Below, piece after piece: positions 43,732-63,269 of a DNA stretch of 64,000 nt (position 1 is its first letter; each line of letters begins with the position of its first letter). The position numbers were made by a program, and so were the translations under genes. The notes beneath the pieces are model-generated. The model did not search any database and had not been told where the DNA came from. It saw nothing but the letters and a program-made list of their open reading frames with translations. Source of the DNA: Chamaelirium japonicum (Eukaryota; Streptophyta; Magnoliopsida; Liliales; Melanthiaceae); assembly GCA_947650365.1 (NCBI GenBank), contig OX393555.1:15625251-15689250 (forward strand), in the 5' to 3' direction.

Positions 43732-46585
43732 TGATGCGATCTAAACTAATCCTAAATTAAGGGGTTAATTTGATCTAAATTATAACTCGCAAGTGCACGA
43801 ATCGCTTTGTAGGAGCGGTACGTATTACGAGGTCGATCCCACAGGGATTGCTAATGAGGGAACTATCTAATCTAAGGTTATTAATCTATCTACCTAAGTT
43901 ACTTAATGAGCAATGTTGTTGATTTGGTTCTATGAGATTGTGAAAAAGTAAACTAATCAAGATTAAAGCATGCAGATTAACTAATTAAGGTAATGCGGTG
44001 CAATGTGGAAGTTCAGATATGGATGTGATATTCTAAGCCCTAGAATCCGCACAAGTAGCGATCTAAACCGTATTTTTATATGATTTCCACGACTCTCACG
44101 GAGATTCGAAGTCAATCTAACCCCGCGGAAGGTATTCAATAAGAAGCACAATTAGGGTGAACTAATGTAGCGATCTTTCTCGCTTCATAGGAATAAGAAG
44201 AAGTACTTCTCCGTAAAATTCGTAGTGATAACAAAAGCCAAGACTATGTAATGATTTCCCGTAAAACTTTCCGTAATAACGAAGAATAAAACTATGAAAT
44301 CGACTTCGGTAAAACCCTGATAATAACGGAGAATAAATCGGACTTACTGCATGCAATTCCTATCAAGCTTTCATGAGATAAATAAGATCACATTATTTCA
44401 TTGAACGAACAGAAATATGAAAATAGCACATAAAAACAGAGTTTAGATCTGACTACAGGGCTTCATCCAGGTCTTAGAATAGGGTGGTTAGCCTCGGATG
44501 GCCATGCGAGCTTTGACGATGGATGCTTCTTTGAAGATGACGAACCCGGCGATGATGGCGACGTGCGGCTTCGAGAGCGGTGGACGTGGCTCGGAGATGG
44601 TACGTGAAGATGGAGATGATGCCGTAGAAGCCTCAAGGGTGATGAAGATATGGTGGGATGTGTAATGGCCGGGTATATGGTTAGATGGCAGCCCTCGGTG
44701 GTAATGAAGATGGAAGATGGTGGAAGATGGTTGGTGGTCAACGTAGATGGCCACGGGTTGGTGAAGATGGTGATGGTTTATGGTTGTCCGAGCCCCCTAG
44801 GTTCGTCCTCCACCCCCCTCTATATAGGATAGAGAGAGAGAAAAAAGAGGGAGAGGTTCGGTGGGGGGCGGTTAAGGAAAGAGAGAAAGTTAGAGAGAAG
44901 TTCGCAGAGAGAGATAGACATCCGGAGGTCAGCTCTCAATCGGGTAGGGGCCGGGTTTTAGAGAGAGAGAAGATCGGGGTGATGGGTGCATGAGGCCGGG
45001 GCTGCTGCGTTGTGATGGGGAGAGAGAAAAAGCTGGGCGCAATGGGGTTGTTTAGGTAGGAGAGAGAGAAAGTAGGAAGAGAGAGAGAATCAAGGAAAGA
45101 GAGAGAAGATAGAGATCGGTTGGGTTAGAGAGAGATCGGTGCTGAGCTGCTGCGTTGTGACGAGGAGAGAGAAGTTCGGTGTGAGAGAGAGATGTGCGGA
45201 CTAGAGAGAGAAAGTAACCAGGCAGAGAGAGAGGAGATCGGGCTCGCATGGCTGGGTGGTTCGGTACGTGAGCTGTTGGGTCTCGATCGGTTCCGGTTTT
45301 AAAGGGTGCATGGCATCGGACGGCTGCATGGGTTTTGAAGAGATCAGGTGGTTGGGTTAGATGGGACGGTGAGATGGTCGGTTGTGAGTGTTGGAGTGCT
45401 GACCGCTGCATGCATTAAGTGGGATCGGTGTATGCTGATGCACGGGATGGTGGAGTGCTGGGTTGTGATCACGTGGAAATAGAGAGAGAGAACCGAAGCT
45501 GATGGTGCACGGTCGACTTGGGTGCATCGGGTGGCTGTGATTCAGTGGGGAAGAGAGGATCCGGAGCTCAGCTCTGATCGGTTTACATGCATGCATTGCT
45601 ATTGCATGGAAAGATGGACAATCGGACGGCTGCAATCTCTTTGGGTTGGTGGCTTCAGGTGATGGCTGCATGAGTTTGGTTAATAGATCGAACGGTCTGC
45701 AATGCATGCTAAACGCATGGATTCTGATTTGTAGGGACGGCTGTGATGTGTGGCTGCAAATCAGATTTTAGAGATAGGGAAGATCAAGGGGATGCATGGA
45801 TTTTTGATCGGATGGTTGGGGTTTGATGGAATGAACGTGCATGGGTAATGTTCCGTGGCTAAGGGGTTGGGTGCAACACCGAGCCGGGTTTGACACTTAA
45901 AGACCTATGGGAATGTGCGACTTTGATTTAGAAGGAAGAGAAGAGGTCATGAGAGCGAATCGGGTTTGTGAGATTCGATCAAAGTCTTGGCCATGACGGG
46001 TTTATGGGCGACTCGGGTTGGATAATGGGTTCAAGCGCAATGGGGTCACGTGGGAAGCTCGGTCACCATCATCCAAATTCATCATCAAATCCATCGTCGC
46101 TCCTTCGTATTCATGCATTCATCTTCTGGTTCGAGTCCGGCACTGCAACAGCTTGTTGAATTCTTCCCTCGTCCGAATCATCGCAGTTATCCATTTTCCA
46201 ACGTTGTTCTTCAGATAGGCCTCCAAACTAGCTGTACAGTCTCCATCAGATCGCTGTGAGAATATCCATGGCTTCAGTATGATGCCCTTGAACTGACTGC
46301 ATCGCGAACCGGGTCAAATCCCTGAAAAACAAACATGAAATGACGTCAATAAGGTTCCAATGCGATTATTGATAAAAGGATAATTTGGACTATCAGGCTC
46401 CGTATTTTTCATGCATGCAATGTATAAGAGCGAACCAATATGCCGTTGGGTTCGTATGAAAGTCTATTATATCGTGGTGCAAAGAAACTCATGCAGTTTA
46501 CGTGTAGTATGAAAGTTTTACGTAGCAAACTGATGATATATGCTTGAGAATAATAAGATAATTAGCACAAATTGGCCGCTCAACA
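43732..46585. mobile_element. Probable solo LTR, 2,854 bp, with 5-bp target duplication
   Basis: Begins TGATGCGATCTAAACTAATC and ends GGCCGCTCAACA. Flanked by TTGCC on both sides (43,727-43,731 and 46,586-46,590). The start contains CTCGCAAGTGCACGAATCGC and GGTCGATCCCACAGGGATTG, motifs commonly met in plant gypsy LTR regions. No proteins, no internal LTR pair. The middle is rich in GAGAGAGA and GATGG motifs. It splits gag. Confidence 0.8.
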
Positions 46586-46590
46586 TTGCC

Positions 46591-47178
46591 CTCGAGACCT
46601 CGCCTTTGACTCGTCTGAATCTGCGCTTTGACTTCCTCGACAAGGAGGGGTTGTAGGCGGGGTTGGCTTATTGCTGGAGCATTGGGTGACGAGTCACTGT
46701 GATTGCTCGAGAGCTGTCCCTCTCTCGCCCTGTGCACCACTACGTCTTCCACAGGGGGATGCTGGGATGCCCGCCGTGCGGGCGCCAATGTGGGTTGATG
46801 CGACGTTGGGGCTTGGAGAGGTCGCGCAGGGGAAGCAGTCCCCGTCGAGACTACTGGACGCCAAGGTTGAATCGCTGATCCTTCCTTCTGCGGGTCAAGC
46901 CCGGGGGAGAGATCAGTTCTTCTGCTTGTTGACGGAACCTGGCGTAGTCGTGCCAGTTCATCCATCATGGCCCGCTGAGTAGCTAACATCTCCAAAAGGA
47001 GCTGGTCACCGAGCGGGACAGGGGGTTGGGAAGCTTGAGCGAGCGCCCGCTTCGCGCAGACCCGGCGCAGGCTTTCGCCCGTCTCTGTCCCCGCATGGCC
47101 GGAGCCATCAGGGTATCCTCTGGAGGCACGGCTTTCGACGGTGTGGTCATGGGCGTTCTCACATGAACCAGTCGAAAG
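46591..47178 (-). pseudogene. Tat gag, N-terminal part
   Basis: Open frame downstream of the primer site, with LLLEMLATQRAMMDELARLR (predicted helix), followed by Pro/Ser/Thr-rich sequence, ending RRGLEGNVE where the solo LTR at 46,585 interrupts it. The rest of gag resumes below 43,727. Confidence 0.65.
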
Positions 47179-47196
47179 ATCCCATAGACGGTGCCA
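47179..47196 (-). promoter_or_regulatory. Primer-binding site of the Tat element
   Basis: On the minus strand TGGCACCGTCTATGGGAT follows a short spacer after the LTR end. It closely resembles the TGGCGCCGTCTGTGGGA site of Tat-type elements. I do not name the tRNA. Confidence 0.7.
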
Positions 47197-47202
47197 AATA
47201 TT

Positions 47203-48691
47203 GGGGGATAATTTTCGCTGGCTCGTGCATTTGTCCAACAAGACAGAGAAAATGTGAGAACGGCTGGCTCCCTTAGGAGCACAGACCCTCCGACGCTCAA
47301 GTCAGTGAAGGCTCGGACAAGGGAGAGCTAAAGTAGTCGGAAAGTGTTAGGGTTTCTGAGTTTTTTTAACCTGTACTTTGGAGTCGGGGGTTGTACCTTT
47401 ATAGACTCTTGTAGATCACCAAAGATGGACACGTGGTGGCTTCTTCCTGCACCTTCTACGCCCCCATGTGTTTGCCCACATGGGTCTTTAATGGCCTTTG
47501 TCGTTTAGCCTGCCAGGTGGTGGAAAGGGGTGATGCACTGGTCTTGTCTTTGCCAGGCGGAGATTCTGGAAGGCTCCAGTCTGGGAGGTCCTAGACCGAC
47601 TTTGACCAGCTTCCATGGCCCGCAGTTATCCACGTAGCTCCATGGGGGTGGCGACACCTGTCGATTTGGCATCGCCTTACTGTAGGCGATCTCTGTGGAC
47701 AAGGGGGCGAGCTCTTTGGTTGTTGCATGATCAGGCTAGCTCCTGAGCGAGCTGTGGGTATTGAGCCTTTTGAAATATTCTCCAAATTCTGCCAGAAGCG
47801 ATCTCTTGCATGAGCGAGCTGATCGCATGCGGACAGAGCGAGCTTCCTGGCGGGCCGTCGAATACTGGCAGCGACGAGGGTATTCATCCCAGCTGGCGAG
47901 CTACGTCGAGAACTTTGTTTCGCAATACCTCATGAATGAGGCATTGAAGATGATGCTGCTCTGTCCCAGGAACGCAACGATCCGCTACTGCAAGCTCTTG
48001 GCGGGCTACGAGCACCAGTCGCAGGGCGACCTCTTCCGTGTGTGAGCTGGTCGCATGCGGCCAAGGTCAACTCCGGACATGCCGTGAGTCATGAACCGCT
48101 ATTGTAAGATCTGGGTGGGTTACGAGCACCAGCCGCGGGGCGGCCTCTTCCACGTGCGAGCTGGTCGCATGCGGCCAGGGTCAGCTCCGAACGTGCCGTG
48201 AGTCATGAGCCACAATTGTAAGCTCTGGGCGGGCTACGAGCACCAGCCGCGGGGGGACCTCTTCCATGTGCAAGCTGGTCGCATGCGGCCAGGGTCAGCT
48301 CGATCCGGGCGAGCTGTGAGCCACGAACCGCTACTGTAAGCTCTGGGCGGGCTACGAGCACCAGCCGCGGGGCAACCACTTCCGCGTGCGAGCTGGTCGC
48401 ATGCGGCCAGGGTCAGTTCCGGGCATGATGGTCAGGGCGGGCTCCCTGGAAATGTTCTTTAAGCTCCAAGACCTGCTTCGGTCACAAGGCTGCTTGCCCA
48501 AAATCGGGGTTGACCTCGAGTCTCGAATCCTCCGACGGGGTGGTTCCTGCTTCGATCACCGAAGGTCGCCTTGGGTGCGCCCCGAAACAGGAGCGACCTC
48601 CCTAGGGACTCCTGCCGTCTCGTCATGCTTCTTTCCCCTGCTGCTGCTACGAGGCCGCCAAGCCGGTGATATTTTTCTAGGCCCATCAACA
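47203..48691 (-). mobile_element. 5' LTR of the Tat element
   Basis: About 1.49 kb from TGGGGGATAATTTTC (its 3' end) to CCCATCAACA (its TG start). A TATAAAG box on the minus strand at 47,397-47,403 is suitably placed some 195 bp before the LTR end. Unit A homology restarts at about 48,692. No complete second LTR was found, so its limits are inferred. Confidence 0.65.
47961..48425. repeat. 114-118-bp tandem repeat in the LTR U3 region
   Basis: Four units share GGGCTACGAGCACCAGCCGC, CTCTTCC and GAGCTGGTCGCATGCGGCC. The reference TAC falls at 48,007, 48,121, 48,235 and 48,353, giving periods of 114, 114 and 118 bp. Confidence 0.9.
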
Positions 48692-48940
48692 TACATGCCC
48701 TTGGAAAGGACCAATGAGAGAGAGGGTGATGCTCCAACATCACACGCGCACACCAAAGTCGCCAATCATGGTCATCCAATCAAGTGCTGTATAGGCATCC
48801 GGTGCATCATGCTCAGCCCCGTTTGCAGCTCCGACGAAGGATACAAGTAGGTGTGGTAGTTGAGCATTGTTTATTGGCCTAAGGCCCATTTTAGGCTCGG
48901 ACCAATCCCTCCCGTAGTGAATCCCACATCACGCCTGGGT
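48692..48940. repeat. Unit B flank corresponding to 14,300-14,519
   Basis: Matches unit A including the right arm of the 35-bp inverted repeat. It resumes right after the Tat LTR. Confidence 0.8.
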
Positions 48941-48950
48941 AGGGTTGGCA

Positions 48951-49530
48951 ATTTCGGACCCGACACGGCTGACCCGATACGAAGTTAGCGGGTCTTGGTC
49001 AGGGCTAAGCGGGTTCGAGTCATAAACAGGTCGACACGATAGACCCGTTTAATAAACGGGTCGGGTCCGGGTTTACGGTCTGGACACGGTAGACCCGGGA
49101 AGACCCGTTTAGTATTCAACGGGTCGTGTCGGGTCGGGTCTACCCGCAATCTAATACTATAATATATAATACCAGCGGGTCTTTCGGGTCAGGTCGGGTC
49201 GAGTCGGATTGGTTCAGATCGGGTCAACTGAATAGACCCGGGGGGTAAACGGGTCTTATCGGGTCTACCCGTTTATTAGCGGGTCGGGTACGGGTTTAGG
49301 ATCTAGACACGATTAGTTAAACGGGTCAGGTCCGAGTCTAGGGGTTTTGGACACGACACCAGGCACAAACCCGACACGACCCGACCCGATCCATTGACAC
49401 CATACACAAACCCCACACGACCCGACACGATTAGTTAAACGGGTCTAGGGGTCCGGGTCTAGGGGTTTTTGGACACGACACGACACCAGACACAAACCCG
49501 ACACGACACCAGACACAAACCCGACACGTT
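48951..49530. mobile_element. ACCCG-rich hAT-type MITE, second copy
   Basis: Starts TAGGGTTGGCAATTTCGG, like the element at 6,684, with the same GGGTCGGGT and ACCCGACACG array. Its right part contains extra repeats of GACACCAGACACAAACCCG and lacks the TTGCCACCCCTA end. It interrupts unit B where unit A continues (14,520). Confidence 0.7.
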
Positions 49531-49654
49531 AGGTTTTTATTTTGTAAAGGATGTCAGGATGTTTAAATGCATTGAGGGCATTCTTTTCATGTGGAGGCTT
49601 TGATTATTTAAGTTCCTTTGAACTTTGGGGATTCTTTCACGAGAAATGCTGCCA

Positions 49655-49733
49655 CCTTAATGGCCTTATGGCATAATGGTTAAGCCAGCCCTGCTTCCAA
49701 CCTCTATATATATAACCCAACACAGACATAGCT

Positions 49734-49819
<86 letters not shown>

Positions 49820-49820
49820 C
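49655..49820 (+). promoter_or_regulatory. Promoter and (CT)n leader of FAR copy 2
   Basis: One copy of the ATGGCCTTATGGCATAATGG segment, TATATATAACCC at about 49,705-49,716, then an uninterrupted (CT)n of about 80 bp (49,737-49,816) ending 4 bp before the ATG. Copy 1 has about 43 bp of interrupted (CT)n. Confidence 0.6.
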
Positions 49821-58348
<8,528 letters not shown>

Positions 58349-58617
58349 AGAAGGCAAGGTCATGTGCGATGGACATGCTAGACTATTGGAATAAACTGGT
58401 AGGCTAAAGAATAAACCATTAAAACATTGGATTAGATGGCAAGTGCGTGTGATTATCGCTTTTATTATATTTGTTTAGCTTATGATACATCTAAAATCGA
58501 GTGGTGTGTGTATGTGACGCAATAGTAATGTATTTTGCACAATTAACAGCTACAACTGCAATTACGCATTTTACATCAATTGTTTGGGTTACTCGCAAAA
58601 CACCCAAGTTTTGGAGT
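58349..58617. other. 3' flank of FAR copy 2
   Basis: Contains the 3' untranslated region. The same sequence follows copy 1 and the third fragment, for example CTTATGATACATCTA and CAATTGTTTGGGTTACTC. No single canonical AATAAA was preferred. Confidence 0.5.
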
Positions 58618-58787
58618 TGTTAGACCCAAAAAAAGGAAAATGGAAAACAGGAATTTGGGAGTAAAGCTTGATTTACTCATTAGGGCAATGGCCCTATATA
58701 TATCTGTACAAAAGGATATGGTCACCAAAGGGTAAGCATACCCAAAACAGACTAAAGGGCCTAATAAAGGATTTACATACTCTAACA
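58618..58787 (-). mobile_element. 3' LTR of the copia element
   Basis: 170 bp with TG/CA ends and inverted TGTTAGA/TCTAACA termini. It contains CCCTATATATAT. It is joined to the polypurine tract on the minus strand. Confidence 0.85.
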
Positions 58788-58800
58788 ACCCCCCTCAAAC

Positions 58801-60293
58801 TCAAGGTGGATCATACACCATGAATTTGTGAAGAAGATACTGAAAACGCTGAATAGTATGCATTTTCGTAAAGAAATCGGTAAGTTGCTCTGTAGAGGAC
58901 ACATGTGGAAGTGAGAGCGTCCCGTCCTTGAAGCGATGACGAACATAATGACAATCCAGCTCAATGTGCTTGGTGCGCTCGTGAAATACCGGATTGCTAG
59001 CAATCTGAATAGCACTCCGGTTGTCACAATGGAGGGGAGTCGATGAGGACAGCTGAACACCCATATCCTCGAGTAGACGACGAAGCCAAACCACCTCACA
59101 CGAGGTGCGTGCCATAGCACGATACTCAGCCTTGGTACTAGATAGTGAAACGATCTCCTGCTTTTTACTTTTCCAAGAGATGAGCGAGTCACCGAGGAAA
59201 ATACAGAAGCCAGTGGTGGATCGTCGATCAGTGGAATCGCCTGCCCAATCGGCATCAGAAAAGGCACGAAGCTCCAAGGAAGAGGAGGACGAAAACAACA
59301 AAGAGCGAGTCATGGTGCTTCGAAGATAGTAAAGAATCCTCATCAGAGCGGTATAGTGAGTTGAGTGAGGAGCGTTAACAAACTGACTAAGGACTCGAAC
59401 GGCATGGGCAATATCCGGATGAGTGATTGTCAGATAGACAAGAGCACCAACGAGCTGTCGATAACGCGTGGGATCCGAAAGCAACTCGCCATCACCAGGA
59501 CGGAGCTTCACATTAAGCTCCATTGGGGTATCCACTGTACGTAAATCAGTAAGTGCCACCCGGCTTAGTAAATCGGAAGCAAACTTCTGGTGAGAGACCA
59601 ATAACCCTCGAGGGGATGAAGCCACCTCAAGACCGAGGAAATAGCGAAGTGGACCAAGATCTTTCATCTCGAACTGCTGTTGGAGGTGCCTTTTCAGAGA
59701 GTTGATAGTAGCAGTATCATCACCGGTGATGATCATGTCATCAACATATAGAAGTAATATCGCACGACCATGAGCAGATGTGTGAGTGAACATAGCATAG
59801 TCATTCATACTCTCTGTAAAGCCGACTGCAAGAACGGAGGACCTGAAACGCTCAAACCACGCCCGAGGAGCCTGCTTGAGGCCATAAATGGCCCGATGAA
59901 GACGACAGAAATGCTGGGGAGGAGCCAAAAGACCAGGAGGGGGACGCATGTAGATCTCCTCAGAAAGATCGCCGTGAAGAAAGGCGTTCTTCACATCCAT
60001 CTGTAAGAGTGGCCAGTGACGGGCAGAAGCAACTGCTAACAGAGTCCGTACAGAGGTCATCTTCGCAACATGGGCGAAAGTCTCCTCGTAGTCAATGCCA
60101 TACTCCTGAGTGAAACCAAGAGCAACTAGGCGGGCCTTGTACCGCTCAACTGAGCCATCTGAGCGAGTCTTGATGCGATAAACCCAGCGACAGCCGACAG
60201 GTTCCTTCCCGGGGGGAAGAGGAACTAGATCCCAAGTACCAGTCTTTTGAAGAGCCTGCAGCTCCTCGGATATAGCCTGCTGCCAATGGGGTA
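58801..60293 (-). pseudogene. Copia reverse transcriptase and RNase H (open frame, incomplete element)
   Basis: A continuous frame of at least 419 codons from 60,060, open further upstream to about 60,293. Landmarks: QMDVKNAFLHGDL, IYGLKQAPRAWFERF, the catalytic LLYVDDMIITG, DLGPLRYFLGLEV, ALVYLTITHPDIA, and the RNase H segments AFSDADWAGD, SLSSTKAEYRAMA and HCDNRSAI, with KHIELDCHYVRH near the end. The frame looks intact, so the element decayed recently. Upstream it is split by the MITE at 60,302. Confidence 0.9.
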
Positions 60294-60301
60294 CCTGGAC
60301 T

Positions 60302-60871
60302 TAGGGGTGAGCGTCGGTTTTGTCGGTCGGTTTCGGTGTCGGTTTTATCGGTTTTATTTTTTTTTCGGTTTTCAAAAAATCAAAACCGAAACCGAAACCG
60401 AAATGGTCGGTTTTTGTCGGTTCGGTGTGATCGGTTTTCGGTTCGGTTTCGGTTCGGTTTCGGTTGATATGAGGTATGCTAGAGCCCTTGGCTCTTGAAT
60501 CTTGATCGTCAGTTCGTCACAAATCAGTAGATGATTATGTCCTTACATAGTGTCAAAATGAAAGTTCAAAGCAAAATCAACCAACATTCACTCTTGTAAA
60601 GCATTGTAGATGTAACATAATTATTTTATACTTGCACTTACTGAAACAAAAGTATTAGAGCCGTTGGGTTTATGATTTAAGGTGTCGGGTCGGTTTTTTC
60701 GGTTTCGGTTCGGTGTTTCATATCCGGGAACCGAAACCAAAACCGATTTAATCGGTTTTGTCGGTTCGGTTTGTTTTCGGTTCGGTTTGATGTTCGGTTC
60801 GGTTATTTCGGTTAAATTTTGGTCGGTTTCGGTTCGGTTAGACGGTTCGGGTCGGTTTTTGCACAGCCCTA
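60302..60871. mobile_element. hAT-type MITE (570 bp) inside the copia pol
   Basis: Ends TAGGGGTGAGC and GCACAGCCCTA (imperfect inverted repeats), perfect 8-bp flanks CCTGGACT at 60,294-60,301 and 60,872-60,879. The interior is made of TTCGGTTTCGGTTCGGTT-type sequence on both arms and an AT-rich middle. It belongs with the other G-rich hAT MITEs in the window. Confidence 0.92.
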
Positions 60872-61129
60872 CCTGGACTGCCTCACGGTAACTCTGGGGC
60901 TTTTGAAGTGAGTGGATAGCTGAAAGAAAATTCTAAAATCGTGAAGAGTAAGAGGTAATATAAAAGAAGCCATAGCGATCTGGTGGATGTCGATCACGTT
61001 CAGGGTAACACCGTGAGGAGGTAGGAGCAGAAGATCCATCTTCAGGGCTAGACGAGACCGACGTCGGAAGATGGTGAGTTTCGTCCGCTCACCAGGGGAA
61101 AGCAGGACAAAACATGTGCAACCAAATGT

Positions 61130-61860
61130 TCACAAGACACGATAGTGAGGAACAATAGAGTATATGATTTGAAATGGTGACTGACCAGAGTGAGCAAAAG
61201 AGGGAGTGCGGTTGATTAAGTGGACTGAGGTGAGGACAGCCTCCGCCCAAAAATGACGAGGAATGGAGGTAGAAAACAAGAGAGAACGAGTAGTCTCGAG
61301 AAAGTGACGATGCTTTCTCTCGGCTATACCATTATGTGCAGGCGTGTAAGGACATGACTGCTGTGGAAGAGTACCCTGATAGAAAAGGATGTCACGAAAT
61401 TCAGATGAAAGATACTCTCGAGCACCATCGGAGCGAAAAATTTTAATTTGTTTGCCAAACTGAGTGTGCACCATGATAGTAAATTCACGATATGCTTGAC
61501 AAACATCAGATCGACGACGCAATAGAAATACCCAAGTGAAACGAGAAAAATCATCAATAAAACTAACATAATACAATAAACCAGAAAGAGATACAATAGG
61601 AGCAGGTCCCCAGATATCCGAATGCACTAAATCAAACACAGAAGATGACAAAGTTTCATGTACGGGAAATGGCTGAGTATGATGCTTGGCCAAACTACAA
61701 CTGACACATGGAGATGGTGGAGTAAAAGAGATGTCACCGAGGGCTCCAGACTGAAAGATAGTACGGAGGCGTGCAGCTGAAGGATGACCAGCCGGCGATG
61801 CCAAAGATCCGAAACAACACAGGTGGCATCAGGAATGGAGGTGATAAGTGGTACATATAG
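61130..61860 (-). pseudogene. Copia integrase, N-terminally truncated
   Basis: Zinc-finger remnant LWHRRL then GHPSAARL with CVSCSLAKH, catalytic residues in VHSDIWGP (Asp), FRSDGAREY (Asp) and GIAERKHRH (Glu), and HLINRTPS. A one-base frameshift lies near 61,790 between LWHRRL and GHPSA. Downstream in transcript direction (60,880-61,130) the linker to RT (GCTCFVLLSPGERTKL) is frame-broken and shortened. Confidence 0.88.
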
Positions 61861-62344
61861 ATCTTTTCTTAAAATATCTGAAATGATTAACAATGTATAT
61901 AAAATGACCTTTAGGATTATTTTTTAATATCTTGCGTCAGGTTTTATGGTTGTTGGGTATACTCCTTTGTTCTTACACCCTACAGACTCAATACGTTCAT
62001 CTGAACCGAAAATACGTACACCTGATGGCATTGGCCAAAGCATACAAACCATTTACTCTCTTTCAAAGAAGGTAGATGATGCTCTTAAAGAGTACAAACC
62101 ATGTTGTTGGTCTCCCTTATCATGTCAAAGGAAATATCTTTTTATTATGTTGCATTAAACTTGATTTTATGGTTTGGTGAGCAGCTTCGACGACCGGAAC
62201 TTGCATAAGCTGAGAGTGGCAATGGAAAAGGATAAGGATTTATTTGATTTTGACACTGAGTACATCAATTGGGATCACTACTTGATGGACACACACATCC
62301 CAGGGGTTCTCAAGTATGGAATGAATGAAAAACGAAGGCTTTAG
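61860..62344 (+). pseudogene. FAR: Third FAR fragment: intron 8, exons 9 and 10
   Basis: Exon 9 at 61,941-62,071 and exon 10 at 62,185-62,344, with intact splice sites and stop codon, preceded by the final 80 bp of intron 8. Exons 1-8 are absent. At every position in exon 9 where copies 1 and 2 differ, this fragment agrees with copy 1; it differs from copy 1 by about three bases there. It has no promoter or start and is a gene relic. Confidence 0.9.
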
Positions 62345-63269
62345 AGAAGGCAAGGTCATGTGCGATGGACATGCTAGACTATTGGAATAAACTGGCAGGG
62401 TAAAGACTAAATCCATTAAAACATCGGATTAGATGGCAAGTGCGTGTGATTATCGCTTTTACTATATTTGTTTAGCTTATGATACATCTATTATCGAGTG
62501 GTGTATGTATGTGACGCATTAGTAATGCATTTTGCACAATTAACAACTACAACTGCAATTACACATTTTACATCAATTGTTTGGGTTACTCGCAAAACCC
62601 CCAAGTTTTAGAGTGATTTATTACAAGAGGACAGAAAGGACAAACATGAACCTTTATATGTATAAAGCATGAATGATGCCTTTACATGTTTCCAAATTAG
62701 TCATTATATCTTCTTAACTTTTGCCCATTTTACCCCATTTTTAGGCTTTAGAATTTTATTTAAAATGTTGCTTACTCTCAATAAAAAAAATTTATGTTAC
62801 CATGGGAGAAAGCCCAAAAGGCACACATGGAGAGAAGGCTTCAAGAACAATGCTCAAATTTACAGGAGCTCCAAGGCCAAATATAAAGGGATACATCTGA
62901 GTATGATCATCTATAAGTGAGAATATCACACAAAAATAAACGGTAAAATACATGTAATGGAAATGACATAAAAGAGAAATATAAGTACATCTTAACACCC
63001 CCCAAAAGTCAAGGTGGGGTACCCACAAAGAGTTTGCTTATAGAGAAGATGCAAAAGTGCCATGCCGACCTGCATGCAAACTGAATTGGAAAGCTGATTT
63101 ACCTACCAACATGCAAGACGACCAGGGAACATGATGTTTTGCAAGCAGGTCAACATGAAACCAGATCACCACACTGATATCCCAAACACCCCCTTGCCTA
63201 GAGAAATACATAACAATAAATCCACTAGCTAGAAAGGAGGAGAACAGAGAAACAACATATATGTATATA
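62345..63269. repeat. Downstream block of unit B
   Basis: FAR 3' flank, then (from 62,697) the copy of 24,475-25,034. Between 62,610 and 62,680 it holds a short stretch absent from unit A. Confidence 0.75.

Larger units (their letters stand above)
31649..48691 (-). mobile_element. Degenerate Ty3/gypsy element of Tat type, with nested insertions
   Basis: Minus-strand order is 5' LTR (47,203-48,691), primer site, gag, protease, reverse transcriptase, RNase H, a second RNase H, integrase (ending 38,163), then an oppositely oriented gene (31,660-37,210). A second RNase H with the TNNEAEYETLLAGL motif, and an antisense gene before the 3' LTR, are features of the plant Tat group (Grande/Retand-like). 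The 3' LTR is missing: homology to unit A stops at 31,648 and the element starts inside the antisense gene. About 300 bp of host DNA equivalent to 13,985-14,298 is also gone. Two other elements sit inside it. Confidence 0.85.
58618..61860 (-). mobile_element. Truncated Ty1/copia element
   Basis: Minus-strand orientation. 58,618-58,787 (170 bp, TGTTAGACCC...CTCTAACA) is the 3' LTR, preceded on the minus strand by the polypurine tract GAGGGGGGT. Then RNase H, reverse transcriptase and integrase follow in the copia order (integrase before RT in transcript direction). The 5' LTR, gag and protease are missing. At about 61,860 the sequence passes directly into FAR intron 8. Confidence 0.88.

Noticed and set aside
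48386..48850. 154-codon plus-strand frame across the Tat LTR border
   Set aside because: It crosses the LTR-to-host junction and the tandem repeat; no domain.
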